Shown here piece after piece: positions 1 to 11,127 of a DNA stretch of 64,000 nucleotides; position 1 is the stretch's first letter; every line of letters starts with the position of its first letter. Position numbers and translations under genes: made by a program. The DNA is taken from the NCBI GenBank assembly GCA_039519185.1, contig CM076848.1, positions 125,806,371-125,870,370 of the forward strand, written 5' to 3'. Under the pieces are notes generated by a model that was given only the letters and a program-made list of their open reading frames with translations, did not search any database and had not been told where the DNA came from. The DNA comes from Astragalus membranaceus (taxonomy: Eukaryota; Streptophyta; Magnoliopsida; Fabales; Fabaceae).

Positions 1-1872
1 CATTTCACTAATCCCGGTAACCCGTGAATTGACCACGCCAAAACACATTCAGGGCCTAGGTAAGGGGTCATGACTACCCTCCCTAGTATGCTACTTGTCG
101 GGTCGTCACCCAACGCGATATATAATAAAATATACATCATGTCCGCATTGGACCGTCTTTCAAGTTTTAGATATCTATATCTACTATCGATCTATAACCC
201 GTTTCGATGAATTCGAAGTTAGACATCCGGCGTTATAATCATAGCGTCGAGAAGGATCCACGATCCGGTTTGTTATGCCAAAAACATTATCTCACACGCG
301 GTCTAAGTTCCGGTTTTAGGTTCAATTAACCTTCAAGACCTCTTTTCAAAAACTCAAGTTGAACATACTTAAAACGGAGTTTTTATTAGGTTAATTATGT
401 CATAAATAATCGGGAAGGAGATTAGAAGTGGTTTGGAATCAATCGGAGCGACGAAACGAGAAATCGGAAGCCGGTAACAGAACCCCACGCACGGTCCGTG
501 CCCAGGGGCGCACGACCCGTGCGTGATGCACCTAAAACCATCCAGCCAACCCGAAGGGAGCGCACGGTCCGTGCCCAGGGGCGCACGATCCGTGCGTCCT
601 GTATTAATTCACAATTGTGCCAAACCGAAGCAAGCGCACGGTCCGTGCCCAGGGGCGCACGATCCGTGCGTCCTGTTCTGTTACAGAACTTGCACAGATT
701 TTTCCGATTCGTTTCTCCGGTCATTCCCAATTCGATTCCTAATCTCAATCCCACCTGAAACACAGAAAATCCCAGGCAATCCAGACCATATATCCAGTAC
801 ATAATTACAATCAAAAATCCTTTTTGAACGCTTATAATTTCATAAACCGAAAAACGCGATATTGTTCAAAAACGGTTTTCGACTCTTCAACAATTTTGAA
901 AGCGGTATTTTCATCAAGGTACTGAAACGAACAAAGTCCAGAATAATCAATTATCCCTAATCCGTGAGTAGAACTCACCTAGTCGACGATCGTACGAGGA
1001 GCTCCAACGGAATACGCGATAACCGAATCACAAGAACCCACGAACAATCCCCGTTAGATACTAGTTCGAACCGAGACAGCAACTCTTCCCACTGAGCAAC
1101 TGGAACAGCAACTAGAATGACTGAAATCCTTCTAATTTCGAAATGCAAGCACTAGACTTCTCCTTTGACAGCAACAATAACAAAAACTGAACATGCAAGC
1201 TCCACCTTCTTCACCAATGAAGCACCAAGGTCGAAAATGGGGTTGAGAGAAAGAATGAGAGTTAGCTTCTGAAACTTATACCAATAGAAAGAGAATCGAA
1301 AATGGAGTGGAAAGGAGGTCTGAGCACTTACATGCAATGATCATGGAGATGAATCCTTCCTCTTCCTTCTTTCTCTCTCTCTCTCTCGACTTTCCCCTTC
1401 TTCTCTCTCTCACCTATTTTCTGTTTTTCCTCTTCTTTCAGCTGGAGCAAAAGTTTTAAAGGTGAGGGGGGGTTCAGCTGGGTAAATATGGGTTGGGGGT
1501 TTAAATGATGGTGAAAGGACCATTTTGCCCTTGGCCCATGAAATGATAATTTAGGTGTTCAAAAATAAAAACCCCTTTTCGGTACAAAACTTCTCGATTA
1601 TTTCGGTTCCGATCCGAAATTCCTCAATTCTTTCGGCTCGCAATTAATTATAACCTTCCCGATTATATTTTAATAACTAGGGGTGTGAAAAGACAGATTT
1701 GCCCTTCGGCCTCAATTCCTCATTTAACCATGAATAGGCCACCCTTTAATGGAGAATAGGTTTTCTTGATAATTTTCCCCACATACAAATCCCCGAGGCA
1801 CGACCAATTATTCCCACAAATAATTAATCGGTCTTAGGTATAATAGTACGAGTCTTTAGAAAATTAGGGGTG

Positions 1873-1877
<5 letters not shown>
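1..1877 (-). mobile_element. Chromovirus-like LTR, cut by the window start
   Basis: The right end is ...GGGGTGTTACA at 1871-1877. This is the terminal motif of the TGTAACA...TGTTACA LTRs seen at 28138-30449 and 33894-36068. The layout also matches those LTRs: a GGGGCCTAGG-like block followed by 'catgactaccctccctagt' near 50-90, a 'gagtagaactcaccta' block near 965, and a CT-rich tract at 1354-1440. The minus orientation is inferred from that similarity. The left terminus lies outside the window, so it cannot be told whether this is a solo LTR or part of a larger element. The ORFs inside it are low-complexity or repeat-derived and I do not treat them as genes. Confidence 0.75.
488..671. repeat. 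Three copies of a 37-bp GC-rich repeat inside the LTR
   Basis: Near-identical 37-bp units start at 488, 561 and 635 (spacing 73-74). Each contains GCACGGTCCGTGC followed by GCGCACGAYCCGTGCG. Both halves are close to palindromic and rich in CpG, against an AT-rich surrounding. The same CACGACCC core recurs in Athila and other chromovirus LTRs of this window. Confidence 0.9.

Positions 1878-1929
<52 letters not shown>
1878..1929. repeat. (GA)n microsatellite
   Basis: About 26 uninterrupted GA dinucleotides directly abut the LTR terminus at 1877. Confidence 0.97.
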
Positions 1930-1933
<4 letters not shown>

Positions 1934-2411
1934 CTTTTCTATGTACTATATCCTACTAAAACCAATCAATTTAACTACTAACAATTATAAAAAAAATTTA
2001 ACCACCAACAAAAATCCCAAAATCATTGTTTTTCATTGTTTAATAACTTTATTAAAGTGATTGAATTAATATTAAATAATTTACAATTTCCTATTATAAA
2101 ATTTACTAAAACAATCAATTTAACCGCTAATCAAATTAGTAAATCTTCTAAAACCAATCAATTAAAATGATTAAATTAATATTAAATGATCTAGAATTTA
2201 CTATAATCTACTAAGACCAATCAATTTAACCACTAACAATTGACAAAAAAAATTAACGACTATCAAAATTTGCAATAACTTTTATTAAAAAGTTATTTAA
2301 TAATATTGATTAAAATGATTCAATTAATATTATATGATATATATATATATAGAATAAAAATATAAACAAGTCGCAACGTAAGTGGCAACGACAGACTGAC
2401 AATAGGAGTGA
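1930..2411. other. AT-rich stretch, no gene seen
   Basis: The stretch is strongly AT-rich. Short recurring words such as 'ccaatcaattta' occur near 1961, 2112, 2155 and 2218, with a short TA run near 2337-2350. These suggest a decayed repeat. No coding or structural RNA signal is visible. Confidence 0.6.
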
Positions 2412-2945
2412 TGTAACATCCTCAAAAATAATTAATTGAATTATTTGGATGTTGACCCAAATTAATTATTTTTAGTACTTGATTGGTGTATTTGTCGAGT
2501 GCTAAAGTTAATTAATTGGATGTCTCAGGAACGATAAACTGATAAAACGGAATAAGGGTGATTTGAGGAAGAAATAAGAGATTAAGGGTAATATGGTCAT
2601 TTAACCATATTACCACTTAATAGAAGAAAAAAAGGAGAAGTCAAAGAAAGAAAGAAAAGAAAGAAAGAATCGAAGGAAAGAAGAGAAGAGAAGAAAGGAG
2701 AAGAAGAAAAGAAGAAGAGGAAGGAAGAAGAGAAAGGAAGAAGAAGGAGTGAAGCCCAAGCCCCCAAAGTTCATCATCATCATCATCTCACCTCCATTGT
2801 TGTCCTCCAAGAACTTGGTAAGCTCTCAACCATTTTTCCCCCCTTTGTGAGGAATCCGAATTTCATAGGGTTTTAGAGGGATTTCGAATTTAGTGTTGAT
2901 TTGATTGGTTAATCTTGATTAGGAGCGAGCTAGAAGCGGAAAGTT
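2412..2945 (+). mobile_element. 5' part of a chromovirus-like LTR (fragment)
   Basis: It starts with TGTAACATCC, the same LTR start that the chromovirus at 28138-36068 shows on the minus strand. An AT-rich stretch follows, then a long purine-rich tract (about 2628-2760), in the same order as in that LTR. No matching 3' terminus was found, so this is a fragment. The right limit is approximate. The GA-rich stretch produces a spurious low-complexity ORF on the opposite strand. Confidence 0.5.
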
Positions 2946-3340
2946 GATTGATTCATTGCAACTGGGCAAGGCCCAAACCAAACAACTACATCGTTGAACG
3001 AGGCCCAACATAGGCACCACGTGTCCTAAATAAAAAAACATATACATATAAATGAACACAAAGGCCCACTGCAACAACTACCTAGTTGCCCAAAATCCGG
3101 CCCTATACAACATACCGGGTACAAGCTACAAGGAACCATACACGAAACAGAAAGAAAAACGAACATCACCATCTCGCAGATCAATAGTCTATACCCTAAA
3201 TTAGCAAAAAGCAGAGACGCCGCTTCAATGCCACCCAACCACCATCTTCATCATTATTACAGTCCACCACACAATCAAAGAATTCACCAACCTCTATTCC
3301 TTCCTACTCACCCTTTCGCACCGAGGAGGCTTACGAGAAA
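2946..3340 (-). other. Probable 3' untranslated part of the LINE
   Basis: This lies just downstream, in minus-strand sense, of the LINE RNase H remnant. No poly(A) tail or clear end could be placed. The ORF at 3026-3238 has no recognisable domain. The assignment rests only on position. Confidence 0.35.
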
Positions 3341-5073
3341 AGGGATTGACGATCCTTGACCAAGGCGCTAAGAGCTGGAGGAGGGTTAGAGATCCAATTC
3401 CCAGAGAGAGATCCATCAGCCGTAAGAGCAGCAATAGTATGGGCTACTTCATTACCTTTCCGCCGGTACGTTTCCGGCGGATATATACACATTTCCGGCG
3501 GATTTTTTCTGCCACAACCTTTCCGGCAGAATTTATGTCATTACCGGGGATTTATTTTGATCGTTGTTTTTCCATAAATTTGTTTCCTCTGCATTTCTCA
3601 ACAGGATCCAAATTATCCGATTCAAAGATCACCGAGGGAAGAGACAGATTCGTGGCCAAGACCATCGCTTCTTTGAGACCTAGGGCTTCAGCAATAAGTG
3701 GAGGAGAAAAAATACTCTTGGTAGTTGCAGTAAGGAAGGTACCTTCAAAATTTCTGCAAACTATTCCTACAGCCCCTTTACCAGTTGTAGAGTTAAATGC
3801 AGCATCAGTATTAATTTTAATATATGGGGTGCAAGGAGGCCTCCACCCATTCTTAGGATTTGTAGGGATACTGATAGTTTGGGATATAGTGTTATGACTT
3901 CTCATCTGGGAGTGCAGAAATTCATTGCTCAGGTTTAGGATTTGAAAATAAATACACAAGGGATTAGGATGAATCCCATTGAAAACTGCTTCATTTCTAG
4001 CTTTCCATATTAGCCATAGAGAGAAAAATAGTCTGCTGATAGAGTCCTCTCTGAAACCATGATACTCTTCTAATAATTGAATACGTTCAACAAGCCACTG
4101 TTGGATGGTAGAGAGACCCATTCTATTAGGGGGAGGGCCAATTTGTTGTGCAAACCAGCATGGCTCAGTTCAAGGACAAAGGAGGAAAATGTGCTCTAAT
4201 GATTCAGGCACGCCCCTACAAACTTGGCAGATAGGATTAGCAGTAATTTTCTTTTTAAACAAGGCTTCTCTTGCGGGGAGTGCATTGTGGTAGACATTCC
4301 ACATAAAATGCTTAATCTTCTCATGAACTTTTGCTTGCCAAATCACCTTCCATAGGAGAGCAGAGGGGTTATTAGAGCTGGAGACAGCCATAGGAGGCAT
4401 AGGGGACATCTCTATCAACCTTCTATAACCTGTCTTAATAGAATATCTACCATCCTTAGAGAATGGCCAAAATAACAAATCCTTAGCAGATGTCCACGAA
4501 ATGAGAGTCTTCATCACTTCAATAGCACTATTTGGACTTAGATTCTCTCTAAGCTTCAGAATATCCCATAGGTGATCCTCCCTAATAATTTCAATCACAT
4601 AGTTGATGCTAGCATTTCTTTTGAGCTCCACAAGCCCACCTATACCTAACCATCTGTCGTTAGAAATATGAACATTAGAGCCAGAGCCAATAATCCATCT
4701 CCAAGAGTCCTTTAGGACTTGTCTTCCTTGAAGGACTCTCGTCCAAACCCGCGAAGAAGCCTTACAATCCTTTGCATTCCAGAAATTAGAGTTGGGGAAA
4801 TAAATACTTTTTAAAGTTGTAGCCCAACAAGAGTCAAGCTCTTGGATTAACCTCCATGCTTGTTTAGCCAATCGAGCATTATTCATCTGACTAAACTCCC
4901 TGAATCCTAGCCCTCCCAACTCTTTAGGGGAACACAAAATGTTAATGTTTTTTCAGTGAATGCCACGAGTCCTACCATTACTAGCCCACCAAAATCTTGG
5001 CACAGTAGCAGTTAGTTCAGCACAAAAAATCTTGGGAAGAGCTAGGATAAACATCACGTCGCTAGGAATGGCC
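3341..5073 (-). pseudogene. L1-type LINE ORF2, 3' half (zf-RVT and RNase H), broken
   Basis: Read on the minus strand, this is the C-terminal half of a plant L1 ORF2. From 5073 down, the end of the RT domain shows the motifs AIPSDVMF, FCAEL and FWWAS. A stop near 4955 follows (WK replaced by a stop before NINIL). Then comes the 'PKELGGLGFREF' block typical of plant LINEs, a zf-RVT region with 'WQAKVHEKIKHFMWNVYHNALP' and a CxxC...H...C pattern (4170-4937), and a plant RNase H-like domain at 3552-4121 ('INTDAAFNSTTGKGAVGIVCRN', 'ALGLKEAMVLA', 'ESDNL'). The RNase H tail resumes at about 3456-3341 ('AHTIAALTADGSLSGNW') after an unrelated insert at 3457-3600. The upstream RT half is at 24306-25540, separated by the copia insertion. 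Frameshifts and stops make it non-functional. Confidence 0.9.
3457..3600. mobile_element. Short CCGGCGGA-rich insert replacing part of the LINE RNase H
   Basis: The LINE reading stops after ESDNL at about 3601 and resumes at about 3456. The segment between holds several TTTCCGGCGGA or CCGGCAGA words. Similar words dominate the start of the CACTA-like fragment at 49088, so this may be a piece of such an element or filler DNA from repair. No terminal repeat or target duplication was found. Confidence 0.4.
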
Positions 5074-5540
5074 TGCACTGTTGACCAAGTGATTTCAAAC
5101 ACAAGAGGGGGGGTGAATTATGAACTTAAAAATAGCGATTAAAAAAGGAATCACTTAAATAAAATATTAATCAAATAAAATAAAGTGCTTAGACAAGTTT
5201 GAATTAAAATGAGAGAGGATAAATAAATAAGTTGAAATGAATAATAACAAATAAAACTTGCAAAGGAAAATAAAAGAGATAAAGGAAAAAGAAATAGACA
5301 CGCAGAAATTTATACTAGTTCGGCCACTCTTGAGGCCTACGTCTAGTCCCCAAGGAAAAACACCAAGGGATTTTAATCTATCACTAGCTTTTAAAACAGG
5401 TTCAGCTAGAAACCTTTACAACCAAAGAACACCCCTTCACACAAAACAAGGATATCACCTCCTTATGTAGAAGAGCCTCAAAACCAAGAGATATAACCTC
5501 TCTTGAATAACTTGGGATCACACCCAAAAAATAAGAAATA

Positions 5541-5776
5541 AAAAAGATAAACATAATACACTCAATAGTGTAGATAGTGATCAAATTGACACACAAGTTA
5601 TACAACTCAAACTATGTGGATTATAAAGCTTTCAAATAAAATATTAGCATGTGATATAAAAAAGATAAAGATAATACACTCAATAGTGTAGATAGTGAAA
5701 AAATGACTCACAAGTTATAAAACTCAAACTATGTGGATTATAAAGCTCTCGTATAAAATATTAGCAAGTGAACTGG
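5541..5776. repeat. 118-bp tandem duplication in copia LTR
   Basis: Two near-identical 118-bp units occur (AAGATAAA...TATTAGCA(T/A)GTGA), with the second ending at the LINE insertion point. The other LTR has one unit only, near 23410-23525, so the duplication arose after insertion of the element. Confidence 0.8.
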
Positions 5777-7289
5777 CAGTGTCTGTCCCGTTGCAGGTGA
5801 CTGCAGCACTGCCTACTTCGTTCTCTGCGCTGGTCTCCTCTGCGTCGGACAAGTTGGTCTCGTTTCCAGCGCTTGCGCCTGCGCCGAACATTATGACGTT
5901 CAGCAGCGCCTGTGTAAGCGACAAGATGCTGTCTCCTCATGGTGGTTCTGCGCTTGTGGGACCCAGTGGTCCCATTGTTGGAGCTGCCCCAATCAACGGT
6001 TCTCAATCCGTGTGCAGGGGTCAAAATTCCAATCCTAAGTCTTTTGCAGATGTTTTTAAAGGGTCATCAAATATGATTTGTTGTGAATTTTCTCCTAGCC
6101 AACTTCCTCGCCCGTGTTTTAAAGGGGATGCATTAGCAATTTCTATTCCGGAAGAGGAGTATTTGGCAGGTCTAGACGGGTGCAAGACACACCTTCTTGG
6201 AAGATTTTTACTCTCAAAGGGAGACACTCCTATCAAAATAGATGCTTTATAATCCAAACTTCAAGCTCTTTGGGAACCAACAGGTAAGTGGGGTCTGATT
6301 TCTTTAGAGAAAGGTTATTATGAATTCTTTTTTCCTCTATTGATGATTTAAGGAGAATTAAGTCGCAGTCTCCTTTGAATTGTAAGCCAGGGTTGCTACG
6401 TATGTTTGACTGGCAGCCTGATTTTCATCCTTCAAAATTAAAACATACAAATGTACAATGTTGGATTAGACTGGCAGGTATTGCTCAAGAATATTGGAGA
6501 TCCAAAATTCTTTTTGCTATTGCTAGCTGTGTTGGAATACCGATTAGACTGGATGATACAACTAGCAAGAGCTCTTTTGATAAATCTTTTGGTCATTTTG
6601 CTCCCATCTTGGTTAATATAGATTTGAAATAAGAGCTTAGGAATCAAATCCTAGTTGAGAGGCCGGGTTATGATTTCACAGTCGGTATTGAATATGAAAA
6701 TTTGCCCTCCTTTTGTATGAATTGCAACACTGTCGGTCATACGATTAGTGCTTGCAAAGGAATGAAGCATTCAGAAAAACAGGCAACACAGGTTTATGTC
6801 CCTAAGCCTCAAGCTTCTAATAATGTGAATTTAAAGATGCATCAACAGCTAGGGGAGTCTGAGATTGGAGAAAAGGTCATGCATAAATCGGATGTCCATG
6901 ACTCGGTTGCTTTATAGGATGGTAAAATATTGTCTCCTGTAGTGCAGACGCAAGAGATTGCTTTGCTCTAGAAGTTTCCCGTTGCTTCTACTCCTAGCAA
7001 TTCTGATACTAGTCGGGTTAGTAGTGGTTCCACTCAACCTCCCACCGCCAGGCTTTATTCGCTATTTGCCTTTGTGTCTGACATGGTAGCTTCTGACCTG
7101 AGTATTTCGGGAAAGCTTTGGGGTGTGTCAGCCAAAGATGATGATCCTATGACCTATGAAATTGTTGCTGAAAAGTCTGAACCGCATGTGTCTACAACCC
7201 GAAATAAGAAACACAAAAAGAAACTGGTTCAGAAAACAGTTGACTATAACACTCGCTCTAAGACGAATTCTGTCTCAGTTTCTTTTTGA
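5771..7289 (+). pseudogene. LINE ORF1 (DUF4283 plus CCHC zinc knuckle), broken
   Basis: The translated pieces match the plant LINE ORF1 type. The 'SFADVFKGSS' and 'GRFLLSKGDTPIKIDAL' segment (to 6252) continues, after a stop, into 'LRMFDWQPDFHPSKLK' and 'WIRLAGIAQEYWRSKILFAIA' (6375-6632), the DUF4283 region. A CX2CX4HX4C knuckle (CMNCNTVGHTISAC) follows at about 6714-6755, then a lysine-rich tail ('NKKHKKKL') ending at 7289. In the family this protein binds LINE RNA. In-frame stops at about 6250, 6630 and 6915 and at least one frameshift near 6340 inactivate it. Confidence 0.82.
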
Positions 7290-7585
7290 TCTTCCTTTTG
7301 TAAGTGGGTCTTAGGTTTTTCTGAAAATCAATTTTTTTGGCCTTTGTTTCATTGGTTATTTCTCGTGTTTCAAGGACATAGACTTTTTATCTAACTATTA
7401 TTAGTTAGTTTCTTAGTTTCTAGGCTGTTGTGTTTTAGGGGCCTCTTTTAGGGGCTCTCTATTATTGCCATAACTTTAGCTTCTCTTATGCCGTTGTGGC
7501 CTAGTCCCCCCTTGTGCTCTCTTTTGTCTTTTCTCTCTCTTTTTTTTAATAAATTCTGGCAGGATGCCTATTTGATAAAAAAAAA
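5771..7585 (+). mobile_element. ORF1-only LINE derivative with poly(A) tail
   Basis: The insert is absent from the sister LTR. It begins abruptly at about 5771 with ORF1 sequence, runs into a 3' untranslated region of about 290 bases and ends 'gataaaaaaaaag' at about 7577-7586. There is no ORF2 (endonuclease or RT), so it is an internally deleted, non-autonomous LINE-type copy. The join lacks about 110 bp of target sequence present in the other LTR, and no clean target-site duplication was found. Confidence 0.75.
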
Positions 7586-7859
7586 GAATGAAAAGACTAA
7601 ATAAGAAATAATTCAAATAATTAAGTTCCAACGGTAATAATATAATACTCAATGAATTGGATAACCATAAATGAAATGATTTCAAATGGTATTGAAATTG
7701 TTTCGTTGGAAATGCCATCACCATGAAAAATGTAATTCCCATGTGTAAAAGATTATGAAATGATTTAAAATGCTACCCAAAGAAGTGTTCGTTGGAAATT
7801 AATCATGGAATCCTTATAGTGAATGGTTTCAAATATTAAAAGAATGCATTTGAATATAT

Positions 7860-7962
7860 AGGGGGGGTACTCTTTCCTTCTTGGTGTTTTTATCCCTAAG
7901 GAGGGTTTTGCATCAGAAGGTTTTAACGAGGCTCCTTTCCTTTTTGTTTAAAAAAAAAAAAA
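7860..7962 (+). mobile_element. Short 5'-truncated LINE tail with poly(A)
   Basis: About 100 bp absent from the sister LTR (around 23890) separate '...aaaagaatgcat' from 'atcacacca'. The insert contains 'ggttttaacgaggct' and ends in 12 or more A residues near 7950-7962, as expected for a 5'-truncated retroposed LINE end. Confidence 0.6.
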
Positions 7963-8367
7963 TCACACCAAAATTTACTATACAAAATATGAGAAAATGT
8001 TATGGCTATAAATGAGTTACAAAAAGCACAATTGAAAATGCCCAATTTATTATGTTAATATATATATATATATATATAAACATAAAAAAATAATCTTTTT
8101 CTTCATAATTGATTGTTCTAATCAATTATTAAGTGTTTAAAAAAAATTACATGCAAAAATAATGTGAGTGTGTGATTAATTTTATTTTAGAGAGTTTTAT
8201 TTGCACTTACACAAATATCCTAAGACATATAATACAAATAATAAAACGAACAACTCATGACTTGAAAGCTTGATCTTCTTTTCCGCTTTTTGCAACCTTC
8301 ACCTTTTCGAACTTTTTTTGTCAATCATCAAAACAAAATTATTCCTGTCAAGGCATATATATTCACA

Positions 8368-8381
8368 CTCTCCCCCTTTTT
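8368..8381 (-). promoter_or_regulatory. Copia polypurine tract
   Basis: Read on the minus strand this is AAAAAGGGGGAGAG, directly before the 3' LTR start TGTGAATA. It is the priming site for plus-strand DNA synthesis. Confidence 0.85.
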
Positions 8382-8814
8382 GATGATGACAAACATCATT
8401 AGGAGGGATTTGCTCAATGAAGGGGTTAGGATAGAAATATTTTTGTAACAATGTATATATCAGAGATAAGCGCAAATATATACTCCCCCTTTCGATACGT
8501 AGACATTAAAAAAATGCTCCCCCTAAAACATGCAAATCACATAACTCTCCCCCTTTTGTCATTATCAAAAAACGGGGAAGAAATAATTATGTCAAGGCTT
8601 GTATTCAAGTGATAAGTGTAAACGATTTTTGCTTATCATCAATATGCAACTCCTTTTTGGAGAAGAATTTTAAATGATGTCACCACCTGAAACATAACCA
8701 CATTTAGTTGATAAAAAGGAGAAATAGCTTTTATCCTCCTTCATGTGCTTCGAATAGCCATTATGAAAATACCAATTTGAGTTCTTGTCCTTCAAGCACA
8801 CCTACAACACAAAA
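8382..8814 (-). other. Copia internal region between gag end and polypurine tract
   Basis: No coding domain is seen. Repeated 'ctcccccttt' words (8372, 8483, 8517, 8547) are polypurine runs on the minus strand and resemble decayed or extra polypurine tracts. Confidence 0.5.
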
Positions 8815-10153
8815 TCAGTTTTTGGCTTTTGGTACCCAAACCATTTTGGGTCTCTGTATGTTAGTTTTGGGCAAATTGTCCTTTGTAATCCATACATTTT
8901 TACCATCCACAATTTTATTTTTCTTTGCATTGCAAATAGAGGATGTATTACTTTTTCTACCACAATTAAAACATTTCACAAAAGGGATACTAGATGTGTT
9001 GTTGCGACTAAAAAACTTTTTGAAAGATTTTTGATGAAGGACAAGCTTTATCATAAGTTCCTCTTTGATTTCCCAAAATGATATTTAGATTATCTCTTCC
9101 CATGGTGAATTTTGCAAGAGTGTTGTGCAAATCATCAACCTTATATTTCAAAACATTGCATTTTTCACACTTGGGAATATTCTCCTTTTGATTTTTATAA
9201 GAGTTGCAAGAGGAGACTTCACTTACAAAAATTTGTTTCTCTTTAAGAATTTCCATTTCCCTGTTTAAAGCTTTGATTTTAAATTGAAGAGTGGAAATAA
9301 TTTTCTTAGAAATGGAAACAATTTTTCTAAGTTTAGTTGACTCATTATTTAATTCTTCACAAACACTAAGCAAATCATCATAAATTAAATCGGGTTCGGT
9401 TTCAAGGGAGTTTACCTCATCTTCCTCATGCTTTGCCATGAGACATAACTTTGCTTCCTCATTTTCGGATTCATCAGATGACTCCATATCATTTTCTTCC
9501 CAAGTGATATACACCCTTCTTCCTTTTGATTCCTTCCGAGGATTTCTATCCAGTTTCTCATATTTTTGATTTTGAGGACAATCCGTCTTTATGTGCCCAT
9601 TCTTACCACAATTATAACATGTTGGATTGAAGGAAGTTCCTTCCTCATCTTTCTTTTGAGGATTAGAAAATGGTTTTAGTTTACTTTTGTGCCTCAAGAA
9701 CATTTTGAACCTCCGAACCATTACGATCATGTCTTCATCACTTTCATTAGAACTATCATAATCTTCCGTGTCACTTTCTTTGGTACATGCTTTTAGAGAA
9801 AGTCCTTTCTTTTTCTTTTCACCTTCCTCACTTTCAATAAGTCGATTTAATTCGAGCTCATGTTCCTGCAATTTACCAAATAAAGTGGTTAAATCCATAG
9901 AAGATAAATCTTTAGATTCTTAGATAGCTGTCACTTTGGGTTGCCAATTTCTATTCAAGCATCGTAAAACTTTATTAATCAAGTCCTCATTTTCGAATGA
10001 TCTTCCAAGCCTCTGTGTTCATTCTAGCCCTTTTGACCTCGGTAGTACCTTCATGGGTCACTTGAAGGGCGTCCCACATTTCCTTGGGGGTTTTACAATG
10101 TGAAACTCGATAGAACTCATCGACACTTAAAGCGGTTGTAATAATGTTCTTAG
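8815..10153 (-). pseudogene. Copia gag, C-terminal part (interrupted by Athila)
   Basis: This is the downstream part of the gag gene whose start is at 22703-22929; the reading breaks exactly at the Athila insertion. From 10153 down, 'LSVDEFYRVSHCKTPKEMWDAL' and 'VTHEGTTEVKRARM' are typical of the copia gag (UBN2) family. A frameshift or stop lies near 9965 and another near 9912. The ORF at 9008-9898 then gives an acidic linker, one good zinc knuckle (C94-X2-C97-X4-H102-X4-C107) and a coiled-coil-like region. A second knuckle in 8815-9054 has Asn in place of His (CFNCGRKSNTSSIC), followed by 'MVWVPKAKN' and a stop, the usual end of gag before pol. No pol follows; the polypurine tract begins about 430 bases further on. 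Confidence 0.88.
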
Positions 10154-10610
10154 CTTTCTGATAAGTCTATTTTTAGAGTCTTTTTAATAGTTATTTTTCT
10201 TAAGTTTATTTGGTATTTTAATTATATTTTTTAGCTATTTTACTACAAATGTTTACTTTTTATTTTCAGGTGTTATTTTGAAGCAAAAGAGAAAATATGA
10301 GGAAAAATGAAGAAACAAAGAAAATATTTGAGGAGGAACAATTTTTAAGACCGCTTGGCACTCAACAGGGCGCCAAGGGCGCCAAGCAGCAAAACTGGCG
10401 CAGCACAGGGCACCAAGCACCAAAAACTGGCGCAGAGCCTGCGCACGACCCTGGCACATAGTCGCACTACCCTGGTGCAAAACTGGCGCAGAGCAGCCAA
10501 AATTGACTGGCCAGGGCGCACGACCCTGGCACATAGGCGCACGACCCATGCTTGCCAGCAACGCAGAACAGCTGTTGCCAGCACAAGGCGCACGACCCAG
10601 GCTCCATAGG

Positions 10611-10830
10611 CAGTGGCGGACCCAGGACCCCGGGGTCAGGGGTGTCAAATTTTTTAAGGCCGGTGTCAAATGGGTGCAAAACTTGGTCTACTAGTACAAT
10701 TTAAAATTTTCAGGGGGGTCAAAACTAAAATTTCAGGAGATTTAGGCTATTTATATAGAATGTTTAGTGCAAAAAAAAAATTCCAGGGGGTTCAACTGAA
10801 CCCCCTGGATGTAAGCCAGGTCCGCCACTG
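10611..10830. mobile_element. hAT-like MITE, 220 bp
   Basis: Terminal inverted repeats CAGTGGCGGACC and GGTCCGCCACTG bound the element. It is flanked by an 8-bp duplication TCCATAGG (10603-10610 and 10831-10838). The 3' LTR has the undisturbed single TCCATAGG site near 21236. The 8-bp duplication and CAGTG ends fit the hAT superfamily. It has no coding capacity. Insertion happened after the Athila element integrated. Confidence 0.93.
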
Positions 10831-11046
10831 TCCATAGGCGCACGACCCTGGTGCAAAACTGGCGCAGAGCAGCCAAAATTGACTGGCCAGGGCGCACGAC
10901 CCAGGCACATGGGCGCACGGCCCTGGCGCCAGACAAGTCAATTTTGGCTGCACCCACTTGCTGATGGCTTTCCTTGCCACTTGATTTGCCACTTTTTTAT
11001 GACCATTTTGCCCCTCCTCTCAAGTGCCTTAGACCTCATATTTTCC

Positions 11047-11054
11047 TATAAATA
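11047..11054 (+). promoter_or_regulatory. Athila LTR TATA box (5' LTR)
   Basis: TATAAATA, followed by 'gaggcttgatcctcactt' and the transcribed leader. The same box is at 21455-21462 in the 3' LTR. It marks the likely start of genomic RNA about 30 bases downstream. Confidence 0.75.
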
Positions 11055-11127
11055 GAGGCTTGATCCTCACTTGTAACACACTTGAATTTAGTGAGAAAAA
11101 TCCATGACAAGGTTTCCTCTAAGATTC

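Larger units (their letters stand above)
5079..8367 (-). repeat. Copia 3' LTR, enlarged by two LINE insertions
   Basis: It is homologous along its length to the other LTR (22982-24300), from TGTTGACCAAGTG at 5079 to ATTCACA at 8367. Relative to that copy it carries a 118-bp tandem duplication (5541-5776), an ORF1-bearing LINE (about 5771-7585) and a short LINE tail (about 7860-7962). It also lacks about 110 bp at the first LINE site. A (TA)n run lies near 8058-8078. Confidence 0.88.

Noticed and set aside
3346..3897. 183-codon plus-strand ORF
   Set aside because: It is antisense to the LINE RNase H and includes the CCGGCGGA patch; the minus-strand reading has domain support.
10355..10694. 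Overlapping ORFs rich in Arg/Thr or Cys/Ala (also 20941-21348, 422-814) as genes
   Set aside because: They sit on GC-rich LTR repeats, are open on both strands and have no domain.
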